DNA of 64,000 nucleotides. It comes from Arthrobacter sp. StoSoilB22 (lineage in GTDB: Bacteria > Actinomycetota > Actinomycetes > Actinomycetales > Micrococcaceae). The stretch is from contig NZ_AP024652.1 in the NCBI RefSeq assembly GCF_019977315.1, positions 1,860,001 through 1,924,000 of the forward strand. The letters run 5' to 3'. The notes beneath the pieces are model-generated. The model had not been told where the DNA came from. It did not search any database and saw only the letters and a program-made list of their open reading frames with translations. Positions 37,722 through 50,048 of this stretch are shown one piece after another. Numbering within the stretch: position 1 is the stretch's first letter; each line of letters opens with the position of its first letter. Made by a program: the position numbers and the translations under genes.

Positions 37722-38876
37722 ATGCAGACCGTCCTCCACGCTGCGGCAATGGTCCCCTTGAGTATCCCGAGCCCATCGTGGTCCGGTTTCGACATTCCGC
37801 TACCGTGGGGGACGTTGCGCATCCACGCATACGCCCTCTGCATCCTGGCGGGCATCATCGTTGGCTTGTGGCTGACCTCGGCACGTTGGAAGCGCCGCGG
37901 GGCGCCTGAGGGCAGTCTGTGGGACATCGCCATCTGGGCGATCCCCTTCGGCATTATCGGTGGCCGCCTCTACCATGTCTTCTCTTCCCCCGACGCTTAC
38001 TTCGGGCCCGGGTTTGACGGCACAGGGGACCTCTCGCTGATTCCGCAGATCCAGCGGGGTGGTTTGGGCATTTGGGGTGCTGTGATCCTCGGTGCGGTAG
38101 GTGCATGGATCGGTTGCCGACGGGCAGGCGTTAAGTTGACGGCATTCCTGGATGCAGCAGCTCCGGGGCTGCTCCTGGCCCAGGCCATCGGACGCTTGGG
38201 AAACTGGTTCAACCAGGAACTTTTCGGCGCGCCCACCACGTTGCCGTGGGGACTCGAGATTGACCCCGCCAATGCCAACTTCCCGCCGGACATGGCTGCG
38301 GGCACTCTGTTCCACCCGACGTTCCTTTACGAGATGCTGTGGAACCTGGTGGGTGTCGCCATCCTTCTGCTGCTGGACAGGAAGTTCAATTTCCGGTGGG
38401 GTCGGCTCTTCTGGTTGTACGCCGTGTACTACACCTTGGGCCGCGTGTGGATTGAAGCGCTGCGCATTGACGATGCTGAGCAGATCAGCCTTTTCGGGAT
38501 TACCACCAGGCTTAATGTGTGGACCAGCATCTTTGTCTTTATCGCCGCTCTGGCGGTCTTCTTCGTCCTGGGCCGTAAGGGCCGGCCGGTGCCCGATACA
38601 CCTTATTTGCCGGGCCGCGAGCCCGAAAAAACGGCGGAAAAGGAGCCGGCTGCGGTGACCAGCGTCACCAGTCATGATGTGGACGCATCTGTCTCAGATA
38701 CTGGTTCGCGTGGTAATCTCCCAGATAACCAAAGCGATCCGGGCCACGTTGACGAGCCGCAGGAATCAGCAGGGGAGGCGGGAAAGGACATCACGTCCGG
38801 CACCGGTTCCACATCTGCTGCTACTGCCGCAAGGAAGGCCCCCGGATCCACGCCGAAGGCAGACGACACCAAGTAG
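37722..38876 (+). CDS. lgt: prolipoprotein diacylglyceryl transferase with C-terminal extension
   Basis: Transfers diacylglyceryl to the lipobox Cys of prelipoproteins; polytopic membrane enzyme. The signature GRLGNWFNQELFGAPT is present at about residue 162, the start SWSGFDIPLPWGTLRIHAYAL is typical, and a late YTLGRVWIEALRIDD helix completes the fold. The 384 residues exceed the usual ~270-290: the last ~95 are a hydrophilic tail rich in D, S, T, G and K, probably cytosolic and disordered. The gene follows trpA by 21 nt, an order that recurs in actinobacteria. Confidence 0.94.
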   Translation: MQTVLHAAAMVPLSIPSPSWSGFDIPLPWGTLRIHAYALCILAGIIVGLWLTSARWKRRGAPEGSLWDIAIWAIPFGIIGGRLYHVFSSPDAYFGPGFDGTGDLSLIPQIQRGGLGIWGAVILGAVGAWIGCRRAGVKLTAFLDAAAPGLLLAQAIGRLGNWFNQELFGAPTTLPWGLEIDPANANFPPDMAAGTLFHPTFLYEMLWNLVGVAILLLLDRKFNFRWGRLFWLYAVYYTLGRVWIEALRIDDAEQISLFGITTRLNVWTSIFVFIAALAVFFVLGRKGRPVPDTPYLPGREPEKTAEKEPAAVTSVTSHDVDASVSDTGSRGNLPDNQSDPGHVDEPQESAGEAGKDITSGTGSTSAATAARKAPGSTPKADDTK

Positions 38877-39135
38877 TCGCGTTCGGTAAAGGGGCAACAG
38901 AGTCACCGCTCGTAGGGCCCAGTCCACAGCGTCGTGGCACCCCGGAAACCGGATCGCAGCATACCGATGTTCACTGGTCAAGCCGGGGCCAGAGGTCTGC
39001 GTAACTGTTCGTTGCGCTGGATCGGCTGGCCTACAATTCCAATTACTAGCGCTTTGTTGTGCCCGTCACAGGGCAGGCAAGGTGGGGCCAACGTTGTCCC
39101 TTCCATACGCACGATCTCGAGGAAGGACGTCTCCC

Positions 39136-42100
39136 ATGACCCATCTTCATAACCCCGGTTGGTCCGAAAATATCGAACCTCAGGGTGCCATGTCTCCGTT
39201 CAAGCGCTTTGCCGCGCTCCCGGAGGCTCAGGGTCTTTACAACCCTGATAAGGAGAAGGACGCCTGCGGCCTGGCTATTATTGCCACGCTCCGCGGGGAA
39301 CCGGGATACGACATCGTGGAAGCGGCGCTGACCGCCCTCCGCAATCTCGAACACCGCGGCGCCGTGGGCGCCGACGAAGGTACCGGCGACGGTGCGGGCT
39401 TGCTGATGCAGGTCCCGGACGAGTTCTTCCGGGCCGTCACCGAATTCGAACTGCCTGCTCCGGGCCAGTATGTGGTGGGCACCGCCTTCCTTCCAGCTGA
39501 GTCCCGTGAAGCTGACAACGCCAAAGCCGGTATCGAAGCCCTCGCCGCTGATGAGGGGCTCACAGTCCTCGGATGGCGTGAGGTCCCGGTGGTTGCAGAC
39601 CTGGTCGGAGCCATGGCGCGGGCCTGCATGCCGTACTTCTCGCAGCCGTTCTTCGCTTCGGCCACCGGTGAAAGCCTTGAGCCCAATGAACTGGACTCCC
39701 GTGCCTGGCGTATCCGAAAGCGCGCCCAGAACAAGTTCGGTGTCTACTTCCCGTCGCTGTCCTCGCGCACCATTGTGTACAAGGGCATGCTGACCACCGC
39801 ACAGCTGGAGCCGTTCTACCCGGACCTTTCGGACAAGCGGTTCAAGACGAAGCTTGCGATCGTCCACTCACGCTTCTCCACCAACACGTTCCCGTCCTGG
39901 CCGTTGGCGCAGCCGTTCCGCACCATCGCCCACAACGGTGAGATCAACACGGTCAAGGGCAACCGCAACTGGATGCGTGCCCGCCAGTCGCAGTTGGCCA
40001 GCCCCCTGCTGGGTTCGGTGCCCGAGGAGCTTTACCCGATTTGTACCCCGGGCGCCTCGGACTCTGCTTCCTTCGATGAGGTGGCCGAGCTCCTCTGGCT
40101 CTCCGGCCGTCCGATCACGCACTCGATCATGATGATGATCCCGGAGGCATGGGAGAACCACGCCACCATGGATCCCGCGCGCCGTGCGTTCTACGAGTAC
40201 CACTCCTTGCTCATGGAGCCGTGGGACGGTCCTGCCGCTGTGTCATTCACCGACGGCAGCCTTGTTGGCGCCACACTGGACCGCAACGGCCTGCGCCCGG
40301 GACGGTACTGGATCACCGAAGACGGCCTCATCATCTTCGCTTCCGAAGTTGGTGTCATTGAGGTTGAGCCTTCCAACGTGGTCAAGAAGGGCCGCGTAGC
40401 CCCGGGCAAGATGTTCCTGGTGGACACCGAAGCCGGACGCATCATTGACGACACCGAGGTCAAGGCTGAAATTGCCGGGGCCAACCCCTGGGCTGATTGG
40501 CTCAAGGACAACCTGATCGACATCAACGAGCTTCCCGAGCGTGAGCACGTGGTCCACACGGCCGCTTCGGTGAACATCCGTCAGCGGACCTTTGGCTACA
40601 CCACCGAAGAGTTGAAGATCCTGCTCGGACCTATGTCCCGCACCGGCGCCGAGCCCTTGGGTGCCATGGGCTCGGACACCCCGGTGGCTGTGCTCTCCAA
40701 GCGCCCGCGCCTGTTGTTCGACTACTTCGTGCAGTCCTTCGCTCAGGTCACCAACCCGCCGCTGGATGCTATCCGCGAAGAGCTGGTCACCTCGCTGAAA
40801 TGTGCCATTGGTCCCAACGGCAACCTCCTGGATGGCAAGCAGGTCCGACAGCCGCAGATCTCGCTGCCGTTCCCGGTGATCAACAACGATCAGCTTGCCA
40901 AGATCGCGAACATCGAAACCCCCGACGGCGATCGCATCGCCATGAAGGTTCGTGGCCTTTACCGCCCCGAGGGTGGAGAAGCGGCACTGCGTGCACGTCT
41001 GACGGAGATCTGCGAACAGGTTTCCGGCGCGATCAACCGCGGCGTGCAGTACGTTGTGCTGTCCGACCGCGACTCGAACGCGCAATGGGCCCCGATTCCT
41101 TCGCTCCTGCTGGTCAGCGCCGTTCACCACCACCTGCTCCGCAGCGCGAACCGCACCAAGACCGCCCTGGTCGTTGAGGCCGGAGACGTTCGCGAGACAC
41201 ACCATGTGGCAGTTCTCATCGGTTACGGCGCATCCGCCGTCAACCCGTACCTGGCCATGGAATCGGTGGAGCAGCTGATCTCCAATGGTGACGTCACTGG
41301 CGTCACCGCCGAAGATGGTGTCTACAACCTCATCAAGGGCCTGGGCAAGGGCGTCTTGAAGATTATGTCCAAGATGGGCATTTCCACTGTGGCTTCCTAC
41401 ACGGGCGCCCAGACCTTCGAAGCACTGGGCCTGTCCCAGGAACTCGTGGACGAATTCTTCTCAGGTACGCACTCCCAGCTGGGCGGCGTCGGCCTGGATG
41501 TCATCGCAGCCGAAGTTTCGGCACGTCACCAGATGGCGTACCCCGAAGGTGGCATCGAGCACCCGCACCAGCCGTTGCTGGGCGGCGGCGAGTACCAGTG
41601 GCGCCGCGACGGCGAACCGCACCTCTTCAACCCGGAGACGGTTTTCCGCCTGCAGCACGCCACCCGCGAACGCCGCTACGACATCTTCAAGTCCTACACC
41701 AAGGGCATTGACGATCAGTCCGAGAACCTGATGACCCTCCGCGGGCTCCTCAAGTTCAAGGACGGTGTCCGTCCGGCAGTTCCGCTGGAGGAAGTGGAGC
41801 CTGTCTCCAGCATCGTCAAGCGTTTCTCCACGGGTGCCATGAGCTATGGCTCCATCTCGCAGGAAGCCCACGAGACACTTGCTATCGCCATGAACCGTTT
41901 GGGTGGCAAGTCCAACACGGGCGAGGGTGGCGAGGACGTTGATCGCCTGCTGGATCCTGAGCGGCGCTCGGCCATCAAGCAGATTGCCTCTGGTCGCTTC
42001 GGCGTCACCAGCTTGTACCTGACCAACGCCGAGGACATCCAGATCAAGATGGCCCAGGGTGCAAAGCCCGGCGAAGGCGGCCAGCTGATGGCGCAGAAGG

Positions 42101-43741
42101 TCTACCCCTGGGTAGCCCGGACACGGCACTCCACTCCCGGCGTTGGACTCATTTCGCCGCCCCCGCACCACGACATCTACTCGATCGAAGACCTCGCGCA
42201 GCTCATCTACGATGCCAAGCGCGCCAACCCTTCGGCCCGTGTTCACGTCAAGCTGGTTTCGGAAGTCGGGATCGGCACGGTGGCGTCCGGCGTCACCAAG
42301 GCGAAGGCCGACGTCGTGCTTGTTTCAGGTCACGACGGCGGTACCGGCGCCTCGCCGCTGAACTCGCTCAAGCACGCGGGCGTGCCGTGGGAACTTGGCC
42401 TCGCCGAGACCCAGCAGACCTTGATGCTCAACGGTCTCCGCGACCGCGTGGTGGTTCAGGTTGACGGGCAGCTCAAGACCGGCCGCGACGTTGTCATTGC
42501 GGCCCTTCTGGGCGGCGAAGAGTATGGCTTCGCGACTGCTCCGTTGGTGGTTTCGGGCTGCATCATGATGCGCGTCTGCCACCTGGATACCTGTCCTGTT
42601 GGTGTTGCCACGCAGAACCCCGAGCTTCGCTCCCGGTTCAACGGCAAGCCCGAGTTCGTGGTCAACTTTTTCGAGTTCCTTGCAGAAGAAGTCCGCGAAA
42701 TCCTTGCCGAGCTTGGTTTCCGCAGCCTGGAAGAGGCCATTGGCCACGCCGAGGTCCTGGATACCCGCGAAGCGATCAACCACTGGAAGGCCGAAGGGCT
42801 GGACCTGGACCCCATCCTGCACGGGTTGGAGTTCGACGACGACGTGCCGCTGCGCAACATGACCGGCCAGAACCACGAGCTGGACAAGCACTTCGACCAG
42901 CGGCTGATCACCATGGCCCAGGAAGCGCTCAGCGACCGCATGCCCGTCAAGATCACCCTGGACGTCATCAACACGGACCGTTCCGTGGGAACGATGCTCG
43001 GCCACGTGGTGACCAAGACCTTCGGCATCGATGTCCTGGCGACCGACACCATCGACGTCACGCTCAACGGCACCGCAGGCCAGTCACTCGGAGCGTTCCT
43101 CCCCGCGGGCATTACCCTGCGTATGTTCGGCGATTCCAACGACTACGTTGGCAAGGGTCTCTCCGGCGGCCGAATCATCGTCCGCCCGGACCGCACCAAC
43201 GTGTTCCAGGCAGAGCGGAATGTCATTGCCGGCAACGTCATAGGTTACGGCGCTACCAGCGGTGAAATGTTCCTGCGGGGCCAGGTTGGTGAACGCTTCC
43301 TGGTGCGTAACTCCGGTGCCACCGCCGTCGTCGAAGGCATTGGCGATCACGGTTGCGAATACATGACCGGTGGCCAGACGCTGATTATCGGCCGCACGGG
43401 CCGTAACTTCGGTGCCGGCATGTCCGGTGGAACCGCCTACGTGCTGGACCTGCAGCCTGAGCGCGTCAACAAGATGGCCCTCGATACCGGTGAACTTCAG
43501 CTCCTGGAGCTCGATGCCGAGGACCGCGACATTGTCCATGGTCTGCTCACCAAGCACCTTGAAGAAACCGAATCCGTCCTGGCCGGCCGTCTGCTCGAAA
43601 ACTTCGACGACACCGCCGCCCGCATCACCAAAGTGCTGCCGCGCGATTACGCCGCAGTCCTGCAAACCCGTCTTGACGCCATCGAAGAGGGCCTTGACCC
43701 CGATGGCGAAGAAGTATGGTCTCGAATCCTGGAGGTAACCG

Positions 43742-43749
<8 letters not shown>
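39136..43749 (+). CDS. gltB: glutamate synthase (NADPH) large subunit
   Basis: Catalyses glutamine + 2-oxoglutarate to two glutamate. About 1537 residues; ATG 39136 follows an AGGAAGGACG site. The N-terminal amidotransferase Cys is residue 44 (DACGLAII), so a 43-residue propeptide is expected to be removed. Then a central domain, the FMN-binding synthase domain ([38 protein letters not shown]), the 3Fe-4S ligands in [17 protein letters not shown] and a C-terminal beta-helix with repeated G-x-x-G motifs. It overlaps gltD by 8 nt. 38877-39135 upstream holds a possible TACAAT -10 box (39032-39037) but no gene. Confidence 0.97.
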
Positions 43750-45199
<1,450 letters not shown>

Positions 45200-45253
45200 C
45201 GCCGGCAGGAACGTTTCTTTTACTCAATCAGCATGACTACTTAGGGTAGGTAT

Positions 45254-46747
45254 ATGAGACGCGCGAAAATTGTGGCAACTTTCGGCCCGGCTATCTCCAG
45301 CTTCGAGAACACCCTCGCGGTGCTGGAGGCCGGCGTCGACGTTGCTCGCATGAACATGAGCCACGGCGACTACTCCGTGCACGACAACACCTACGAGAAC
45401 GTCCGCAAGGCTGCGGCACAGCTGGGCAAGCCGGTTGCCATCATGGCTGACCTCCAGGGACCCAAGATCCGCCTGGGCCGCTTTGTCGACGGCCCCCACG
45501 AACTGGCTGTCGGCGATACCTTCACCATCACCACCGAGGACGTCCCCGGTACCAAGGACATCTGCTCCACCACGCTCAAGAGCCTCACCGAGGACGTCAA
45601 CGTAGGCGATGCCCTGCTCATTGACGACGGCAAGGTGGCACTGCGTGCCATCGAGGTTGACGACGTGAAGGTTGTTGCCACCGTGACGGTTGGCGGCAAG
45701 GTTTCCAACAACAAGGGCATCAACCTGCCCGGTGTAGCCGTCAACGTCCCCGCCTTGAGCGAAAAGGACGAGGACGACCTCCGTTGGGCCCTCAAGCGCG
45801 GCGCAGACCTGATCGCCCTCTCGTTCGTCCGTGATGCCTCAGACATCAAGCGCGTTCACGAGATCATGGACGAAGAAGGCCGCCGCGTGCCGGTGATCGC
45901 CAAGATCGAAAAGCCACAGGCAGTAGAGCAGCTCCACGAAATCATCGACGCGTTCGATGCCATCATGGTTGCCCGTGGCGACCTCGGCGTCGAGCTGCCG
46001 CTCGAAGAGGTCCCGATCGTCCAGAAGCGCGCCATCGAACTGGCACGTCGCTGGGCCAAGCCGGTCATCGTGGCCACCCAGGTCCTCGAATCCATGATCG
46101 ACAACCCGCGCCCGACCCGCGCCGAGGCTTCCGACTGCGCCAACGCAGTTCTCGACGGCGCCGACGCAGTCATGCTCTCCGGCGAAACCTCCGTGGGCCA
46201 GTACCCCATTGAGACCGTCAAGGTCATGGCGCGGATCATCGAATCCACCGAGGTCCACGGTCTTGAGCGCGTCCCCCCGCTGGGCACCAAGCCCAAGACC
46301 CGCGGTGGCGCCATCACCCGTGCCGCCGTCGAAATCGCCGACCAGCTGGACGCCAAGTACATCTGTACTTTCACCCAGTCCGGCGACTCGGCACGACGCC
46401 TCTCGCGCCTGCGCCCCGTCAAGCCGGTCTTCGCGTTCACACCCGTTGAGCACGTCTGGAACCAGCTGGCCCTCACTTGGGGCATCCAGCCGGTCCTGGT
46501 GCCCTCCGTGGGCCACACCGACGAGATGACCGCACAGGTGGACAAGAGCCTGCTGGAAATGGACCTCGTGGACGAAGGCGACCTGGTTGTCATCGCTGCC
46601 GGTTCCCCTCCCGGACAGGCCGGTTCCACCAACTCGCTGAAGGTCCACAAGGTAGGCGACCTCGCCGACACCTCCAAGACCGACGACGGCTCCCGCAAGG
46701 AACCCGTTGGCCCGTGGCCTGAGAAGAAGTCCAAGACCAAGGCGTAA
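45254..46747 (+). CDS. pyk: pyruvate kinase
   Basis: Last step of glycolysis, PEP + ADP to pyruvate + ATP. The 497 residues begin MRRAKIVATFGPAISSFENT; the catalytic stretch is VIAKIEKPQAVEQLHEIIDAF with IMVARGDLGVELPLEEVP, and the K+/metal region is MNMSHGDYS. The C-terminal allosteric domain (GDLVVIAAGSPPGQAGSTN) is present. It lies 54 nt after gltD with a weak GGGTAGG ribosome site. Two strong hairpins follow. Confidence 0.97.
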   Translation: MRRAKIVATFGPAISSFENTLAVLEAGVDVARMNMSHGDYSVHDNTYENVRKAAAQLGKPVAIMADLQGPKIRLGRFVDGPHELAVGDTFTITTEDVPGTKDICSTTLKSLTEDVNVGDALLIDDGKVALRAIEVDDVKVVATVTVGGKVSNNKGINLPGVAVNVPALSEKDEDDLRWALKRGADLIALSFVRDASDIKRVHEIMDEEGRRVPVIAKIEKPQAVEQLHEIIDAFDAIMVARGDLGVELPLEEVPIVQKRAIELARRWAKPVIVATQVLESMIDNPRPTRAEASDCANAVLDGADAVMLSGETSVGQYPIETVKVMARIIESTEVHGLERVPPLGTKPKTRGGAITRAAVEIADQLDAKYICTFTQSGDSARRLSRLRPVKPVFAFTPVEHVWNQLALTWGIQPVLVPSVGHTDEMTAQVDKSLLEMDLVDEGDLVVIAAGSPPGQAGSTNSLKVHKVGDLADTSKTDDGSRKEPVGPWPEKKSKTKA

Positions 46748-46760
46748 GTCCTCGGTTGCT

Positions 46761-46796
46761 GAAAGCGGGCCCCGCCTTATGGCGGGGCCCGCTTTC
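46761..46796 (+). terminator. pyk terminator
   Basis: A 16-bp perfect stem (GAAAGCGGGCCCCGCC, 46761-46776) with loop TTAT and a TGTTTGT tail, 13 nt past the pyk stop. Confidence 0.92.
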
Positions 46797-46814
46797 TGTT
46801 TGTCTATGGCGATT

Positions 46815-46860
46815 ACGACGGCGGCCGCTCACCTCGCGTGAGGTGAGCGGCCGCCGTCGT
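46815..46860 (-). terminator. 21-bp perfect inverted repeat, terminator of the ANTAR regulator gene
   Basis: Arms ACGACGGCGGCCGCTCACCTC and its exact complement around GCGT, positions 46815-46860. It lies 13 nt past the stop of the ANTAR gene on minus. A T-rich tail (AATCGCCATAG) is weak on that strand. Confidence 0.85.
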
Positions 46861-46873
46861 GCGTTGCTTTGTG

Positions 46874-47479
46874 TTAGTTGACCTGGTTGATGATGGTTTC
46901 GGCAACCTCACGCATGCTGAGGCGACGGTCCATGGAGGTCTTCTGGATCCAGCGGAAAGCTTCCGGCTCCGTCAAGCCCATCTTGGTGGTCAGGAGGCTC
47001 TTGGCGCGCTCTACAAGCTTGCGCGTAGCGAACTGCTCCTGGAGGTCGGAAACCTCGTTCTCAAGCGCCTTGATCTCCTCATGGCGGGACAGTGCGATCT
47101 CGATGGCCGGGATCAGGTCCGCGGGGGAGAACGGCTTGACGACGTACGCCATGGCGCCGGCGTCGCGTGCGCGCTCCACCAGTTCCTTCTGGCTGAAAGC
47201 AGTCAGAAGGACAACAGGTGCAATGCGTGCCTTGACGATCTTCTCAGCAGCCGAAATACCGTCCATGACAGGCATCTTGACGTCCATGAGGACAAGGTCA
47301 GGCTTGAGTTCCTCGGCCAGCTGCACAGCTTTCTCGCCGTTGTCTGCCTCGCCGACGACGTCGTACCCCTCGCCCTTCAAAATCTCGATAATGTCCAGGC
47401 GGATGAGGGTCTCATCCTCGGCAACGACAACGCGTCGGGCCGGCTGGGCTGTGGACGTGGACTCCGTCTGTTCGGTCAC
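46874..47479 (-). CDS. pdtaR: ANTAR domain response regulator (PdtaR type)
   Basis: Phosphorylation-activated transcription antiterminator. The 201 residues comprise a CheY-like receiver with the acidic pair in VVVAEDETLIRLD, the phospho-acceptor Asp in DLVLMDVKMPVMDG (about 69), T in VVLLTAFSQ and K in YVVKPFSP, then a coiled coil (LENEVSDLQEQF) and the RNA-binding ANTAR domain AKSLLTTKMGLTEPEAFRWI. Its partner kinase PdtaS is not in this window. It is convergent with pyk across two terminators and divergent from tRNA-Leu. Confidence 0.93.
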   Translation of the reverse strand: MTEQTESTSTAQPARRVVVAEDETLIRLDIIEILKGEGYDVVGEADNGEKAVQLAEELKPDLVLMDVKMPVMDGISAAEKIVKARIAPVVLLTAFSQKELVERARDAGAMAYVVKPFSPADLIPAIEIALSRHEEIKALENEVSDLQEQFATRKLVERAKSLLTTKMGLTEPEAFRWIQKTSMDRRLSMREVAETIINQVN

Positions 47480-47570
47480 GGGATCTCCTTGAAAAGGTTC
47501 GGCGGGTTCATGTCCATCTTAGTGTGGACTCATTGATGGCTGGTTTTGTTGCATCGGCGTGCCCGGTTCT

Positions 47571-47597
47571 TTGAATCAGCCTATCTGCATGTATAGT
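47571..47597 (+). promoter_or_regulatory. possible promoter of tRNA-Leu(CAA)
   Basis: TTGAAT (47571-47576) and TATAGT (47592-47597) spaced by 15 nt, or CTTTGA with 17 nt, 70 nt ahead of the tRNA. The -10 match is good; the spacing is short. Confidence 0.35.
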
Positions 47598-47667
47598 AAT
47601 TTCGCGTGCTGGGAAAGGATCGCGTTGCTCACATAGATGAGAGCAGCTGACTTCCCCGCATATCCGC

Positions 47668-47749
47668 GCCCGAGTGGCGGAATTGGCAGACGCGCTGCAC
47701 TCAAAATGCAGTATCGAAAGGTGTGTGGGTTCGAGTCCCACCTCGGGCA
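47668..47749 (+). tRNA. tRNA-Leu(CAA)
   Basis: Type II tRNA of 82 nt: acceptor GCCCGAG/CTCGGGC, anticodon arm CTGCA-CTCAAAA-TGCAG giving CAA, long variable arm, T arm GTGGG-TTCGAGT-CCCAC. CCA is not encoded. Its 3' half is the likely attachment site of the downstream element. Confidence 0.97.
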
Positions 47750-47836
47750 CTGTGTTGTCGCAGGTCAGGGGCCTATATGGCCCCTGACTGTGTACAAAAC
47801 CCCTAAAAGTGTGTACAGCGGCGTAGCGTTTTATGC

Positions 47837-48888
47837 ATGGCTAGCATCTCCACACGCAGTAAAAAGGACGGTTCCAAGTCCTTCATGGTTCGCTGGCGGG
47901 AACCCAAGACGGGCAAGGCCCAGGGCCTTACAGTCGGCACTGAATCCGAAGCAGAAACGGTCAAACGACTGCTCGACGCCAATGGGCAAAACTTCGAAAT
48001 AGCCCAGCATGCAATCCTTACCAACGCGAAGCGTGTACCCACCGTCGCTGAGGTTATCCAGGAACATATCGACCTGCTGATCCGGCCGTCGAGTGGCACG
48101 GTGAAGACGTATCAGACCATGCTCGATCTGCATGTGAAGAAGGTCATCGGCCACGTTCCGGTGGACAAGCTCGACTATCGGCTGATTGCCTACTGGGTGA
48201 AGTCGATGGTGGCCAAGGGCCGCTCTCCGAAAACGATCAAGAATGTGCACGGTCTGATCTCTGCGTCGATGAACACAGCGGAGATGCTGGGATACATCAC
48301 GCGGAATCCTTGCCGCGGGGTGCAGTTGCCGAGCGTAGAAAAGGCCGAGGACGAGATGATGTTCCTCACCCATGCGGAGTTCGGCCTGATCATGGACGGC
48401 ATGGGGGAGCGGTACCGGGACTTCACCAATTTCCTGGTGATGACAGGGACGCGCTTTGGTGAAGCTACAGCCCTAACGGTGGCTGACATTGACTTGTTGG
48501 GGAAGCCAGCGACAGCTCGGATCAATAAGGCGTGGAAGCGGGACGGGAAGAACCAGTTCTACATTGGTCCGACGAAGACCGGCGCCGGCAAGCGGACTAT
48601 CGGGCTGAACCCTGCTCTTGTGGACCTCTTGATTCCTTTGGTGGCTGGTCGGCCGAGTAGCGACCTGCTGTTCACGACGCCCAAAGGGGAGCGGATCGTG
48701 CACAAGCTATTCTGGCATCACTATTGGATGCCAGCGGTGAAAGCAGCCCAGGATCGCGGCCTGCGTAAGAATCCGCGCATTCACGACCTACGGCACACCC
48801 ATGCCTCGTGGTTGATTCACGACGGTGTGCCAATCTTCTCGATTTCGCGTCGGTTGGGGCATGCGTCGACCAGGACTACAGAGGGTGT
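47837..48888 (+). pseudogene. tyrosine recombinase (phage/ICE integrase), truncated by IS
   Basis: Site-specific integrase of the XerC/phage type. About 350 genuine residues: an N-terminal arm-binding domain (STRSKKDGSKSFMVRWREP), a SAM-like core-binding domain (TVKTYQTMLDLHVKKVIG) and the catalytic domain with Arg in TGTRFGEATAL (about 206), H-x-x-R in HDLRHTHAS (about 316-319) and the third His in RRLGHASTRTTE (about 342). The expected Tyr and last ~35-40 residues are missing: the reading frame enters IS DNA at about 48889 and stops at 48934. It starts 87 nt from the tRNA-Leu 3' end. The lost piece is not found beyond the IS, suggesting a deletion with the IS insertion. Confidence 0.88.
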
Positions 48889-48920
48889 GGGACTGCCCCG
48901 GCTTTTGTTGACTCGGGGTC

Positions 48921-49785
48921 TTAGGCCGCTGTGAGCGCGGTCCGGTTGATTGTTTCATATTCGATGGGCGTGAGTTTTCCCAGCCGTCTTTGCCGACGCC
49001 GGCGGTGGTAGGTTCTCTCGATCCAAGTCGTAATGGCCAGTCGGAGGTCTTGCCGGGTGAGCCACCGCTGCCGGTCCAGGATGTTCTTTTGCAGCAGCGA
49101 GAAGAACGATTCCATCGCGGCATTATCCGCGCACGCACCGACCCTGCCCATCGATCCGGTGAGCCCGTGGCGCCGGAGTGATTCGACGAACCGGCGCGAC
49201 CGGAACTGGGACCCGCGATCCGAATGCACCACTGTCCCTGCAGGTTTGCGTGCCCGCACCGCGTTCTCCAGTGCGGCCACGGCAAGCGAGGACTTCATCC
49301 GCGAGTCCATCGAGTAGCCGACGATCCTGCCGGAATAGACGTCCTTCACGGCGCAGAGGTAGAGCTTGCCCTCGGCGGTGGGATGTTCGGTGATGTCCGT
49401 CAGCCATAGCTCGTTCGGTGCCGCAGCGGTGAAGTTCCGCTCGACCAGGTCGTCATGAACCGGTGGCCCGGGTCTGCGGTTCAGGCCACGCTTCTTCGAG
49501 ACCACCGACCAGATACCGTGGTCACTGCACAGGCGCTGGACCCTGTTCTCGCCCGCCGCGATGCCCTTCTCGGAAAGTTCGTCGGCGATGAACCGGTACC
49601 CGAAGGCCGGGTCGTCGGCGTGGATGTCCAAGGCGGCGTTGACCAGGTGCGCATCGATCCAGTCCCGTTCTGTCACCGGGTTGGTTCTCCAGCGGTAGTA
49701 GCCTTGCTTGGCTGTTTTTCAACACCCTGCAGGTCACCGCCACTGGAACACCGTGGGCGGCAAGGTCCGTGACCAGCGGGTAGAT
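48921..49785 (-). pseudogene. IS3-family OrfB (DDE transposase), frameshifted and split
   Basis: Integrase-core transposase. The C-terminal ~250 residues are intact with the DDE triad: Asp in LWLTDITEHP, Asp in VVHSDRGSQF and Glu in DNAAMESFFS. The N-terminal part (IYPLVTDLAAHGVPVAVTCR) is in another frame: a run of five T at 49715-49719 (A on minus) seems one base too long. The first nine bases of the gene lie beyond the IS110-family insertion at 51111-51119, where ATG overlaps the orfA stop. It cannot make full-length transposase without frameshifting. Confidence 0.85.
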
Positions 49786-49787
49786 CT

Positions 49788-50048
49788 GTAATGGTCCTGT
49801 GCCGGCCGGAGGCTGGCTGGCAGGCTGGTTCCGGAGGACGGCGTGTGACTCAGGGTATATCCGACCCGCGTATGCGGTGTCTTGAAAATGACGCGTCCGC
49901 GCTATTCTCCGGGCACCGGTCTGCCCCGCCACGGATGACCTGATCAGAAGACTGTCCACCCTTGGGTGTGACCCGTTACAGATGCGTCTCCGAAGCAACC
50001 CTGCAGGCCCCTGCCACCTGTCCGGTTCACATGTAAGGAGAACGCACA
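49788..50048 (+). ncRNA. candidate IS110 bridge RNA region
   Basis: The 5' non-coding end of IS110 elements of the IS110 group encodes a structured guide (bridge/seek) RNA. Here 260 nt without an ORF precede the transposase ATG; GC-rich self-complementary blocks such as GCCGGCCGGAGGCTGGCTGG and CCACCCTTGGGTG suggest hairpins. TGACTC (49846-49851) also occurs in the target site at the IS3 orfB start, which may be chance. The exact RNA limits cannot be told. Confidence 0.45.

Noticed and set aside
39009..39037. gltB promoter with TACAAT -10
   Set aside because: The -10 box is good, but no -35 box at 16-18 nt is convincing, so it is only mentioned in the gltB entry.
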